Below, piece after piece: positions 38,427-45,897 of a stretch of DNA of 64,000 nucleotides. A program made the translations under genes and the position numbers. Below the pieces are notes generated by a model. It worked only from the letters and a program-made list of their open reading frames with translations. It had not been told where the DNA came from and ran no database searches. Position 1 is the stretch's first letter; each line of letters starts with the position of its first letter. Source of the stretch: Nonomuraea gerenzanensis (lineage in GTDB: Bacteria > Actinomycetota > Actinomycetes > Streptosporangiales > Streptosporangiaceae). The stretch is taken from positions 3,596,001 through 3,660,000 of the forward strand of contig NZ_CP084058.1 of the NCBI RefSeq assembly GCF_020215645.1. The letters are read 5' to 3'.

Positions 38427-39437
38427 TCAGAGCTCGACGAGGCGGCCGGCGACCACCAGCGCCACGTACTCCGACTCGGCCGCCAGGCGCTCGTTGAGCC
38501 GTCCCAGGGCGTCCCTGAAGGCGCGCCCGCTCGGCGTCGCGGGCACCACGCCCATCCCCACCTCGTCCGACACCGCCACGATCGGCCGGGGCGCCTGCCG
38601 CCACGCCGCCACGAGCTCGTCGCAGCGGGCGGCGACCGGCGCGCGATCGCCCTCCCAGGCGCCGTGCTCGTCGAACACCGCCGCCAGCCACGTGCCCAGC
38701 CCGTCGATGAGCAGCGGTCCCGTCGCGGTGCCGATCGCGGTCACCAGGTCGGTGGTCTCGGCGGTGTCCCAGTGCGCGGGCCGCCGCTCCCGGTGCGTCC
38801 GCACCCGCGCCGCCCACTCGCCGTCGCCGGGCCCGGCGGCGGGGCCCGTGGCCACGTACGTCACGTGCGGCTCGGCCGCCAGCCGCAGCTCCGCCTCGGC
38901 CGACTTGCCCGACCTCGATCCGCCCAGCAGCAGCGCGCGCCCCACCGTCCGGGCCGGGGCCCGCCCCGCTCCTCCCGGTACGACGTCCAGCTCGGTGCCG
39001 TCCGGTACGGCGATCGCGCCCCACAGCCGCAGCCGCCTGGCCAGCTCCTCCTCCGACCTGATCCGGTGGTCGAGGCCGATCGCCACCACCGTGGTGGATT
39101 CGTCCACGAGGCCCGCCTGCCGGAGGCGACCGAGCTGCTGGGGGTGGTCGAGGAGGTCGAGGAGCAGCAGGTCGTACCTGCCTGAGGCGGCTGCGGGCAG
39201 GGCCCGTCCCGGGGGGAGGCACAGCAGGCGGGAGCCGTCGGGGGCGGTCAGCTCCAGGCCGCCGGCGCCGGTCCGGTAGCCGTCAGGTGTGGCGGCGAAG
39301 GGGAACGGGATCGCGCCGTCCACGCTCAGCGCGAAGGGGTGGCGATGGGCGGGTGGCAGGGCCGTGCAGGAGGCGCAGCGGCATCCGGGCTCCGGCCAGC
39401 CGGTGGCCGAGGCCGTACCGGTGAGAAGGACTTTCAC
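38427..39437 (-). CDS. cobU: CobU (adenosylcobinamide kinase/guanylyltransferase) with N-terminal MBL-like domain
   Basis: 336 residues from GTG 39437, with no strong ribosome site. The C-terminal 170 residues are a complete CobU: P-loop Leu-Leu-Gly-Gly-Ser-Arg-Ser-Gly-Lys-Ser, Thr-Tyr-Val-Ala-Thr-Gly, the Arg-Thr-His-Arg-Glu-Arg-Arg-Pro-x-His-Trp-x-Thr motif with the GMP-accepting His, and Val-Ser-Asp-Glu-Val-Gly-Met-Gly-Val-Val-Pro. The first 150 residues begin Leu-Leu-Thr-Gly-Thr-Ala...Gly-Cys-Arg-Cys-Ala-Ser-Cys and look like a shortened metallo-beta-lactamase fold without the His-x-His-x-Asp-His motif. Such fusions exist in actinomycetes; the role of the front domain is unknown. Confidence 0.9.
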   Translation of the reverse strand: MKVLLTGTASATGWPEPGCRCASCTALPPAHRHPFALSVDGAIPFPFAATPDGYRTGAGGLELTAPDGSRLLCLPPGRALPAAASGRYDLLLLDLLDHPQQLGRLRQAGLVDESTTVVAIGLDHRIRSEEELARRLRLWGAIAVPDGTELDVVPGGAGRAPARTVGRALLLGGSRSGKSAEAELRLAAEPHVTYVATGPAAGPGDGEWAARVRTHRERRPAHWDTAETTDLVTAIGTATGPLLIDGLGTWLAAVFDEHGAWEGDRAPVAARCDELVAAWRQAPRPIVAVSDEVGMGVVPATPSGRAFRDALGRLNERLAAESEYVALVVAGRLVEL

Positions 39438-39484
39438 CGCGCCGAGCGTACAAAGGCGGTGGCGTCCCGGCCCGATCGGGTGGC

Positions 39485-40144
39485 TCAGTGGCCGGAGCGG
39501 GCTGAGATGCGGCGGCGGGTGGCGAGGGCGGTGCCGGCCGCCAGGAGGGCGAGGGCCGTCGCGCCGCCCACGATCAGCGGGATCGGCGGCCCGCTCGCGC
39601 CGGACCGGAGCGGTGCGGCGGCGAGGGCGGCGGCGCCCGGCGCCGGGCCGGGGTGGCCGTCCACGGACACCACGCCGCCCGCCCCGTCCACGCGCACCTC
39701 AGCCGCTGCGGCGAGGAGCTGGGCCGTGGTGGCGTCCTCGGCCCCCGCCACGCACACGGGAGCCGCCTGCGCGGGCGGCCGGTCACCGGGACGGGGCTCC
39801 TCACCGCCGGAGCCCATCGCGCCGACGTCGCCGAAGTCCACCGCGACCACCACCCGCTTGTGCCCCGACCCGGCCGTCTCCCGCCCGCACACCCCCTCGA
39901 ACGACGGCAACTCCCCACCGGGCGGCTCCCCGATGCCCCCGTCCGAAGCCTCCGAGAAGCGCCACCCGACCACCGAGCCGTCCGGCGGCGAGTCCCGCGG
40001 CGTGGCGGCCAGCCACGCGGTCCCGTCGCTCACCCAGACGCCCCACGCCCGCGAAGGGGGTGCGGCGAGGGCGGAGAAGGGGAGAGAGAGGAGGACGGCC
40101 GCCCCGAGGGCGACCGCCGCCACAACACGATACGCGCGCAGCAT
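39485..40144 (-). CDS. Secreted/anchored SCO2322-family protein
   Basis: 219 residues from ATG 40144, preceded by GGAGGT. A signal peptide (1-30) is followed by Ser-Arg-Ala-Trp-Gly-Val-Trp-Val-Ser-Asp-Gly-x-x-Trp-Leu-x-x-x-Pro-x-Asp...Val-Val-Gly-Trp-Arg-Phe, resembling the SCO2322 family encoded beside ECF-type cobalt/vitamin transporter genes in Streptomyces. A C-terminal membrane helix (about 190-210) with Arg-Arg-Arg follows. No CbiQ-type permease is adjacent here, but the cobalamin neighbourhood fits. Function unknown. Confidence 0.65.
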   Translation of the reverse strand: MLRAYRVVAAVALGAAVLLSLPFSALAAPPSRAWGVWVSDGTAWLAATPRDSPPDGSVVGWRFSEASDGGIGEPPGGELPSFEGVCGRETAGSGHKRVVVAVDFGDVGAMGSGGEEPRPGDRPPAQAAPVCVAGAEDATTAQLLAAAAEVRVDGAGGVVSVDGHPGPAPGAAALAAAPLRSGASGPPIPLIVGGATALALLAAGTALATRRRISARSGH

Positions 40145-40226
40145 CGATTGACCTCCAAGCTCGGGAGTAGGGTTCCAGTGCCTGCGGAGGGTGCGCCGGC
40201 GAACCCGCGGAAAAGGAGCGTATGGC

Positions 40227-40433
40227 ATGACATGGCGGTGGCGTTATGAAAATGCAAATGGCGGTGAGGTAACCGATCGCCCCTTGCCGCGAGAGGTTTT
40301 TCCGAGCCAGGCCGATGCGGAGTCCTGGCTCGGCGAAAACTGGCGTGACCTGCTGGAATCGGGAGTCGAGCAGGTCGCTTTGCTCGATGAGGACCGCGTG
40401 GAGTACACAGGTTTGTCATTGCGCCCGGAGTGA
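40227..40433 (+). CDS. Conserved small hypothetical protein (68 aa)
   Basis: 68 residues from ATG 40227, with AAAGGAG about ten bases ahead. The pattern Trp-x-Trp-Arg-Tyr-Glu-x-Ala-x-Gly...Phe-Pro-Ser-Gln-Ala-Asp-Ala-Glu-Ser-Trp-Leu-Gly-Glu-x-Trp-Arg-x-Leu-Leu-x-x-Gly-Val is one I recall from many actinobacterial genomes as a conserved short soluble protein of unknown function. It is followed by a strong bidirectional terminator. Confidence 0.75.
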   Translation: MTWRWRYENANGGEVTDRPLPREVFPSQADAESWLGENWRDLLESGVEQVALLDEDRVEYTGLSLRPE

Positions 40434-40447
40434 GTTCCGGAGAGACG

Positions 40448-40486
40448 AAAAACCCCTTGAGCGCTGTTGTGGCTCAAGGGGTTTTT
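40448..40486. terminator. Bidirectional rho-independent terminator
   Basis: Perfect 15-bp arms AAAAACCCCTTGAGC and complement (40448-40462, 40472-40486) with a nine-base loop and T/A tracts on both sides, between convergent genes. Confidence 0.95.
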
Positions 40487-40500
40487 GTTTTCCGCGGGGG

Positions 40501-41499
40501 TTACGGACGCGAGCTGGGGCTCTGCGTCTTGGCCGGGTCGCGCTCCACGACCGAGCCGAGCACGTCGTCGATGCGCTTGAGCACGTCGGCCTCCAGCTTG
40601 ACGCCGGCCGCCTTCACGTTGTCACGCACCTGCTCGGGCCGGGTGGCGCCGACGATGGCGCTGGAGACGTTCGGGTTCTGCAGGACCCACGCGATCGCCA
40701 GCTGGGCCATGCTGAGCCCCAGGTCGGCCGCGATCGGCTTGAGCTCCTGGACGCGGGTGAGCACGTCGTCGTTCATGAACCGCGCGATCATGGCGCTGCC
40801 GCTCTTGTCGGTCGCCCGCGAGCCCTGGGGCGGCTGCTGGCCCGGCAGGTACTTGCCGGTCAGCACGCCCTGGCCGATGGGCGACCAGACGATCTGCCCC
40901 ACGCCCTCCTGCTCGCACAGGGGGACGATCTCCGGCTCGATGACCCGCCACAGCATGGAGTACTGCGGCTGGTTGGACACGAGCCGGTCGAAGCCCATCT
41001 CGTCGGCGATCTTGAGGGCCTGGGCGATCTGGTCGGCGGTCCACTCGCTGACGCCGACGTAGAGGACCTTGCCCTGGCGTACGAGGTCGTCGAACGTCTT
41101 GAGGGTCTCCTCGAGCGGCGTCGCGACGTCGAACCGGTGCGCCTGGTACAGGTCGACGTAGTCGGTCTGCAGGCGGCGCAGCGAGGCGTTGATCGACTCG
41201 GTGATGTGCTTGCGGGACAGGCCGCGGTCGTTCTTGCCCGGCCCGGTCGGCCAGTAGACCTTGGTGAAGATCTCCAGCGACTCCCTGCGTACGCCCTTGA
41301 GTGCCCGGCCGAGCACCTCCTCGGCCTTCGTGCCCGCGTAGACGTCGGCCGTGTCGAACGTGGTGATGCCCTCGTCGAGGGCCGCCTGCACGCACTGCTT
41401 GGCGGCTTCCTCCTCGACCTGGGAGCCGTGGGTGAGCCAGTTGCCGTAGCTGATCTCACTGACCATGAGACCGCTGCGACCGAGGTGACGGAATTCCAT
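40501..41499 (-). CDS. Aldo/keto reductase (YghZ/Kv-beta type)
   Basis: 332 residues from ATG 41499. Family landmarks: Arg-His-Leu-Gly-Arg-Ser-Gly-Leu, Phe-Asp-Thr-Ala-Asp-Val-Tyr-Ala-Gly (catalytic Asp and Tyr), Val-Asp-Leu-Tyr-Gln-Ala-His-Arg (catalytic His), and the NADP site near Val-Gly-Ala-Thr-Arg-Pro-Glu-Gln. It is most like the Kv-beta/YghZ subgroup, which reduces aldehydes such as methylglyoxal. Soluble and monocistronic; it shares the terminator at 40448-40486 with the convergent small gene. Confidence 0.93.
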   Translation of the reverse strand: MEFRHLGRSGLMVSEISYGNWLTHGSQVEEEAAKQCVQAALDEGITTFDTADVYAGTKAEEVLGRALKGVRRESLEIFTKVYWPTGPGKNDRGLSRKHITESINASLRRLQTDYVDLYQAHRFDVATPLEETLKTFDDLVRQGKVLYVGVSEWTADQIAQALKIADEMGFDRLVSNQPQYSMLWRVIEPEIVPLCEQEGVGQIVWSPIGQGVLTGKYLPGQQPPQGSRATDKSGSAMIARFMNDDVLTRVQELKPIAADLGLSMAQLAIAWVLQNPNVSSAIVGATRPEQVRDNVKAAGVKLEADVLKRIDDVLGSVVERDPAKTQSPSSRP

Positions 41500-41556
41500 G
41501 GATCCGACCTTAATCCCGGCACATGGGGTGATCCGATTCGGGATAGGGTGCGCGAC

Positions 41557-42540
41557 GTGCTGAAGCTCGTTCGGCTGGCGCTCACGGCGGCCATCCTGAC
41601 CGCGATCGCGGTACGGCTGCGCCGGCGCGCCCGCATGCCGGAAAGGCGCCCCGCTCCCCGTCCCCAGGCCCCCGCCGTCCGCCGTACGCGGATGGGGCTG
41701 GTGTGGGCCGCCATCGCGGCGATCGTCGCGGTCACCCTGGCGGCCGCGCTGGTGCCGGGCGGCAGCGGGAGGGCCACACCGGCGCCCACCGGCCCGCCGA
41801 GGGCGATGACCCAGGAAGAGGCGAGGCTGGCGGCCCTGTGGGCCCAGACGCACGGCCACGGGCCGTCGCCGTCGCCGGTGCCCGCTCCGGTCGAGATCCC
41901 CGACCCCCACTGCTCACCCGCACCCCGCCCGGTGACCGTGCGGCCCATCGACCCGAAGGTCAAGCGGGCCGTGGACCGGCAGTGGCGGCGGATCGAGCGG
42001 TGGCTGAGGGCGAACGCGCCGCGTACGTACCGCACGCTCGGCAAGCCCGGCAGGGCCCGCACGATCGCGATCGCCGAGGCGCAGATGGGCGTGGACCTCC
42101 CCGACGACCTGCGCGCCTCCCTGCTGCGCCACAACGGCTCGCGGGGGGCATGGGGCTTCGGGTTCGGGGCCTGGTTCTACGGCGCCTCGAACCTCGGCAT
42201 CCGCGAGATCAGGGACACCTGGCGCGACATGTGCCGCCTGGACCCCACCGACCGCGGCGACGACCCGTGGGCGGAGATCTGGAACGGCCGGTTGGTTCCG
42301 TTCCTCTCCTTCGCCGAGCTGGAGGACGGCTCCTCGCAGTGGGCCGTCGTCGACGTCGCCGACGGCGCGGTCGGCTGGGACGACACGATCGCCGGCCTGG
42401 CGCCGAGAATGCCGTCCTACTACGCGCTCATGCGGGCCGTGGCCGACGCCCTGGAGAAGGGAACGGAGTTCGACGGCTGGCGGCCCGCGGTCAAGCGAGG
42501 CGTGCTGCGCTGGGAGAACGTGGAGTACGGCAACCCGTAG
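41557..42540 (+). CDS. Membrane-anchored SMI1/KNR4 (SUKH) domain protein
   Basis: 327 residues from GTG 41557, with AGGG eight bases ahead (GTG 41548 also possible). Two hydrophobic segments (about 4-18 and 47-66) surround an Arg/Pro-rich stretch, then a Pro-rich linker with two Cys and a SUKH domain from about 140: Ala-Glu-Ala-Gln-Met-Gly-Val-Asp-Leu-Pro-Asp-Asp-Leu-Arg-Ala-Ser-Leu-Leu-Arg-His-Asn-Gly and a later Trp-Ala-Val-Val-Asp-Val. SUKH proteins often act as immunity proteins of contact-dependent or polymorphic toxins, but many actinobacterial copies are stand-alone. No toxin gene is adjacent. Confidence 0.82.
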   Translation: MLKLVRLALTAAILTAIAVRLRRRARMPERRPAPRPQAPAVRRTRMGLVWAAIAAIVAVTLAAALVPGGSGRATPAPTGPPRAMTQEEARLAALWAQTHGHGPSPSPVPAPVEIPDPHCSPAPRPVTVRPIDPKVKRAVDRQWRRIERWLRANAPRTYRTLGKPGRARTIAIAEAQMGVDLPDDLRASLLRHNGSRGAWGFGFGAWFYGASNLGIREIRDTWRDMCRLDPTDRGDDPWAEIWNGRLVPFLSFAELEDGSSQWAVVDVADGAVGWDDTIAGLAPRMPSYYALMRAVADALEKGTEFDGWRPAVKRGVLRWENVEYGNP

Positions 42541-42543
42541 CGG

Positions 42544-43155
42544 CTAGCGCTTCGGCGGCACCGGCTTGCCGCCGGGCAGCAGCTGCGGCGGCGGGAAGCG
42601 CAGCTTGCGGATCTGCAGCGCCCGCATGGCCGCGTAGAAGCCGACGCCCTTGACGCTCTCGCCGGGCAGCTTCTCCGCCACCAGCTTCTTCACCTTCCAC
42701 GACACGTAGACCGAGGTGAAGAGCACGCCGATCATCATGATCGGCCAGCCGATGGTGACGACGTAGCCGAGCACCTGCGCGCGGATCGCCATCGGCCAGG
42801 GAACCCAGGTGGCCAGCAGGATCACTAGCGAGAACGGAAGGAAATACTGGCTCGGCAGCCGCCGCGAGTCGACCCAGTCGCGCGCGAACTTGCGCGCTGG
42901 GCCCTTGTCACGAACGGGAAGATACCGTTCGTCACCTGCGATCATGCCCTGACGGGCGCGCTCGCGCTCGGCGGCCTGCTTGGCCCGCATCTGCCGATAC
43001 GCCTCTTTGCGGTCCTTCGGCGCGGAGACGTACTGGCGCCGCTTGCCCTCGGCTTCCCGGCGCTTGGGTGTGGGACGACCTTTACCCTGGGGCTTAGGAT
43101 CGTCAACGGGGACGGGGGTATCGTCCACGGAGGTTTGGGAACGGCGTCGCAACAC
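42544..43155 (-). CDS. DUF3043 membrane protein
   Basis: 203 residues from GTG 43155. A basic N-terminal half (Lys-Gly-Arg-Pro-Thr-Pro-Lys-Arg-Arg-Glu-Ala-Glu) is followed by two membrane helices (about 107-128, 133-150) and a Lys-rich tail with Pro-Pro-Pro-Gln-Leu-Leu-Pro-Gly-Gly. This is the actinobacterial DUF3043 plan; function unknown. It lies back to back with the psp operon. Confidence 0.9.
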   Translation of the reverse strand: MLRRRSQTSVDDTPVPVDDPKPQGKGRPTPKRREAEGKRRQYVSAPKDRKEAYRQMRAKQAAERERARQGMIAGDERYLPVRDKGPARKFARDWVDSRRLPSQYFLPFSLVILLATWVPWPMAIRAQVLGYVVTIGWPIMMIGVLFTSVYVSWKVKKLVAEKLPGESVKGVGFYAAMRALQIRKLRFPPPQLLPGGKPVPPKR

Positions 43156-43212
43156 GCGTCAACCCTACCTGGACTGCAACTTAGTGACGCCCCCGTGCGT
43201 TATGCGTAGGGT

Positions 43213-43243
43213 AATCCCAAGGCGGCTGCGCTGCATTGGGATT
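43213..43243. promoter_or_regulatory. Dyad upstream of the psp operon
   Basis: AATCCCAA (43213-43220) and its complement (43236-43243) flank 15 bases, ending 37 bp before the pspA start and overlapping a TTGACA at 43242-43247. Candidate operator. Confidence 0.5.
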
Positions 43244-43280
43244 GACACCAGCACGACCTAGAAGGGGACGGCCGACGCGC

Positions 43281-44105
43281 ATGAGCGTGATGAAGAGACT
43301 TTCGATGATCTTCAAGTCCAAGGCCAACAAGGCCCTGGACAAGATGGAGGATCCGCGCGAGACCCTTGACTACTCCTACCAGCGGCAACTGGAGCTGCTG
43401 CAGAAGGTGCGTCGGGGGGTGGCCGACGTCGCCACCTCGCGCAAGAGGGTGGAGCTGCAGATCACGGGGCTTGAGAAGCAGGCCGCGCGACTGGAGGACC
43501 AGGGCCGCAAGGCGCTGTCCGTCGGCCGCGAGGATCTGGCCCGCGAGGCACTTCAGCGCCGGTCCAGCCTGCAGACGCAGATGGCCGACCTGAAGGTGCA
43601 GCACGACAACCTGCAGGCCGAGGAGGAGAAGCTGACGACGGCTTCCCAGCGGCTGCAGGCCAAGGTCGACTCCTTCCGCACGAAGAAGGAGACGATCAAG
43701 GCCACCTACACCGCCGCCGAGGCGCAGACGCGCATCAACGAGGCGTTCTCCGGCATCTCCGAGGAGATGGGCGACGTCGGCCTGGCGATCCAGCGCGCCG
43801 AGGACAAGACGGCGCAGATGCAGGCCCGTGCGGGCGCCATCGACGAGCTGCTGGCCAGCGGCGCGCTCGACGACTTCAGCGGCACCCGCGGCGACGACAT
43901 CCAGGCCGAGCTCGACCGCATGGGCGGCGGCATGGACGTCGAGCTGGAGCTGGCCAGGATGAAGGCGGAGCTGGGCCAGGGCCCGGCGCCGCAGTCGGCG
44001 ATCGAGCAGGGCCAGCCGCAGCAGCAGGCCCAGCCCCAGCCGCAGGCGCAGCCCCAGCAGCAGGGCGGCACCCAGCAGTACCGTCAGCCTGGGGAGGGCG
44101 CATGA
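43281..44105 (+). CDS. pspA: PspA/IM30/Vipp1 membrane-stress protein
   Basis: 274 residues from ATG 43281, behind GAAGGGGA. An amphipathic N-terminus (Met-Lys-Arg-Leu-Ser-Met-Ile-Phe-Lys-Ser-Lys-Ala-Asn-Lys-Ala-Leu-Asp) precedes about 200 residues of long coiled coil, with Glu-Asp-Pro-Arg-Glu-Thr-Leu-Asp-Tyr-Ser-Tyr conserved. It ends in an unusual Gln/Pro-rich tail of about 35 residues. PspA assembles into helical rods that repair stressed membranes. It is the first gene of a four-gene operon. Confidence 0.95.
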   Translation: MSVMKRLSMIFKSKANKALDKMEDPRETLDYSYQRQLELLQKVRRGVADVATSRKRVELQITGLEKQAARLEDQGRKALSVGREDLAREALQRRSSLQTQMADLKVQHDNLQAEEEKLTTASQRLQAKVDSFRTKKETIKATYTAAEAQTRINEAFSGISEEMGDVGLAIQRAEDKTAQMQARAGAIDELLASGALDDFSGTRGDDIQAELDRMGGGMDVELELARMKAELGQGPAPQSAIEQGQPQQQAQPQPQAQPQQQGGTQQYRQPGEGA

Positions 44106-44380
44106 TCGTCAGGATCATGGGCGAGGGTCAGGTGGAGATCTCCGCCGACGACATCTCCGTCCTCAACGAGCTGGACAGCGAGCTGGAGGCGGCCATCGAG
44201 GCCGCCGACGAGAAGGCCTTCAGGGTCAAGCTGCACGCGTTGCTCGACAAGGTGCGCCATGTGGGCAAGGCGCTCCCCGACGACAGCCTTGAGCCGTCAG
44301 AGCTGATCCTTCCCCCCGCGGACGCCTCGATCGAGGAGGTCCGGGAGATGCTGGGCGACCAGGGCCTCATCCCGGGCTGA
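44102..44380 (+). CDS. pspAA: PspA-associated protein PspAA
   Basis: 92 residues from ATG 44102, overlapping the pspA stop (ATGA). It begins Met-Ile-Val-Arg-Ile-Met-Gly-Glu-Gly-Gln-Val/Tyr-x-Ile, has a central Leu-Asn-Glu-Leu-Asp-x-Glu-Leu-Glu-Ala-Ala, and ends in acidic Ser-Glu-Leu-Ile-Leu-Pro-Pro-Ala-Asp-Ala-Ser. These are marks of PspAA, a small partner of PspA in actinobacteria and archaea. Confidence 0.92.
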   Translation: MIVRIMGEGQVEISADDISVLNELDSELEAAIEAADEKAFRVKLHALLDKVRHVGKALPDDSLEPSELILPPADASIEEVREMLGDQGLIPG

Positions 44381-44385
44381 GCCCC

Positions 44386-45285
44386 GTGCGTACGAGGTTC
44401 GCGTCCGACCGCGGCCTGACCAGCCGCATGGTCGCGACGATGTTCCTGCTCGGGCTGCTCTACGTCGTGTTCGTCGGCGTCCTGATCGCCCTCGGCGTCC
44501 GGGCGCTGACCGTCCTGGTGCTGGCGGGCGGCCTGTTGCTGGTGCAGTACTTCCTGTCCGACCGCATCGCCCTGTACGCGATGCACGGGCGGGAGGTCTC
44601 CCCGCAGGAGGCCCCTGAGCTGCACGGCCTCATCGACCGGCTGTGCGCGCTGGCCGACATGCCCAAGCCGCGGGTGGCGATCGCGGATTCAGACGTCCCC
44701 AACGCGTTCGCCACCGGCCGCAACCAGAAGAAGGCGGTCGTCTGCGTGACGACCGGCATCCTGCGCCGCCTGGAGCCGCAGGAGCTGGAGGGCGTGATCG
44801 CCCACGAGCTGTCGCACGTCGCCCACCGCGACGTGGCCGTCATGACGATCGCCTCGTTCCTCGGGATCGTGGCGGGCCTGATGACCAGGTTCGCGCTGTA
44901 CTCGGGGCTCGGTGGCCGCCGCAACGGCGGCCAGGGCGGGCTGCCCGTGGGCGCGATCATCCTGCTCGTCTCCGTCATCGTGTACGCCGTCAGCTTCCTG
45001 CTCACCCGCGCCCTGTCGCGCTACCGCGAGCTGGCGGCCGACCGGGCGGGTGCCCTGCTCACGCAGCGGCCCTCGGCCCTGGCCAGCGCGCTGACCAAGG
45101 TGAGCGGCGAGATGGCCAGGATCCCGACCCGCGACCTGCGCGAGGCGGAGCCGTTCAACGCCTTCTACTTCGCCCCGGCGCTGAGCGGCGGGCAGAGCGT
45201 GGCGAACCTGTTCGCGACGCACCCGCCGCTGGAGCGCCGGCTCGAACAGCTCGCCGGCATCTCACGGCAACTCGGAAGGGGCTGA
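44386..45285 (+). CDS. htpX: HtpX-family membrane M48 metalloprotease
   Basis: 299 residues from GTG 44386, five bases after pspAA. Two N-terminal helices, the zinc motif His-Glu-Leu-Ser-His, two further helices (about 160-205), and the third ligand in Arg-Glu-Leu-Ala-Ala-Asp-Arg-Ala-Gly are all present. It degrades damaged membrane proteins. Its place in the psp operon links it to membrane stress. The catalytic motif is intact here, in contrast to the M48-like protein at 26076. Confidence 0.95.
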   Translation: MRTRFASDRGLTSRMVATMFLLGLLYVVFVGVLIALGVRALTVLVLAGGLLLVQYFLSDRIALYAMHGREVSPQEAPELHGLIDRLCALADMPKPRVAIADSDVPNAFATGRNQKKAVVCVTTGILRRLEPQELEGVIAHELSHVAHRDVAVMTIASFLGIVAGLMTRFALYSGLGGRRNGGQGGLPVGAIILLVSVIVYAVSFLLTRALSRYRELAADRAGALLTQRPSALASALTKVSGEMARIPTRDLREAEPFNAFYFAPALSGGQSVANLFATHPPLERRLEQLAGISRQLGRG

Positions 45286-45292
45286 CCGCGTC

Positions 45293-45850
45293 ATGGGCTG
45301 GCTGGACGCGCTGCTGGGCCGGTCGAAGCCGGTCAAGCCGGACCTCGACGCGCTGTTCGCGCTGCCGTCCGCGGCCGTGACGCTGCAGGCGGCGACCGGG
45401 CTGGTGCCCACCGGGCTCGGCTCCGTGGCGTTCAGGGCCGCGGAGGGCGGCGCGTTCGCCACGGCCGAGAGCGACGCCAAGGCGTTGCTGGGCGAGCGCG
45501 TCGAGGAGTCCGACGACGGCTACGGCTACACCTGGCTGCTGGTGCGCCGCCTCCCGGAGTCGCTCGGCGACCTGGTCACCGAGCTGCATGCGGTCAACTC
45601 GACGCTGGAGGGGGCCGGGTTCGGGCCCTCGCTGCTGTGCTCGCTGGTGTCGTTCGCCGATCAGGACGGCCGGCGGCTGGCCGTGGTGTACCTCTACAAA
45701 CGCGGCAGCTTCTATCCCTTCGCCCCGCTGCCGGGGCAGAAGCGCGACAACCCGCTGGAGCTTCAGGCCAGGGGCGCGCTGGAGGGCGAGCTGCCGCTGG
45801 AGAAGGACCTGAGCCGCTGGTTTCCTGTCTGGGGCGCTCCAGGGCTCTGA
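45293..45850 (+). CDS. pspAB: PspA-associated protein PspAB
   Basis: 185 residues from ATG 45293, seven bases after htpX. Starts Gly-Trp-Leu-Asp-Ala-Leu-Leu-Gly-Arg-Ser-Lys-Pro and has Tyr-Leu-Tyr-Lys-Arg-Gly-x-Phe-Tyr-Pro-Phe-Ala-Pro near residue 143, the PspAB pattern. It is soluble and of unknown biochemical role; it completes the pspA-pspAA-htpX-pspAB operon known in actinobacteria. Confidence 0.93.
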   Translation: MGWLDALLGRSKPVKPDLDALFALPSAAVTLQAATGLVPTGLGSVAFRAAEGGAFATAESDAKALLGERVEESDDGYGYTWLLVRRLPESLGDLVTELHAVNSTLEGAGFGPSLLCSLVSFADQDGRRLAVVYLYKRGSFYPFAPLPGQKRDNPLELQARGALEGELPLEKDLSRWFPVWGAPGL

Positions 45851-45897
45851 CGGGGGCGCTCATGGGAAGTGGTAGCTCCAGGTGATCTAATTGTCAC

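Noticed and set aside
36502..39222. 906-codon minus-strand open frame across cobS, the ABC gene and cobU
   Set aside because: It runs out of phase through three recognisable genes and has Arg/Gly/Pro-rich nonsense composition.
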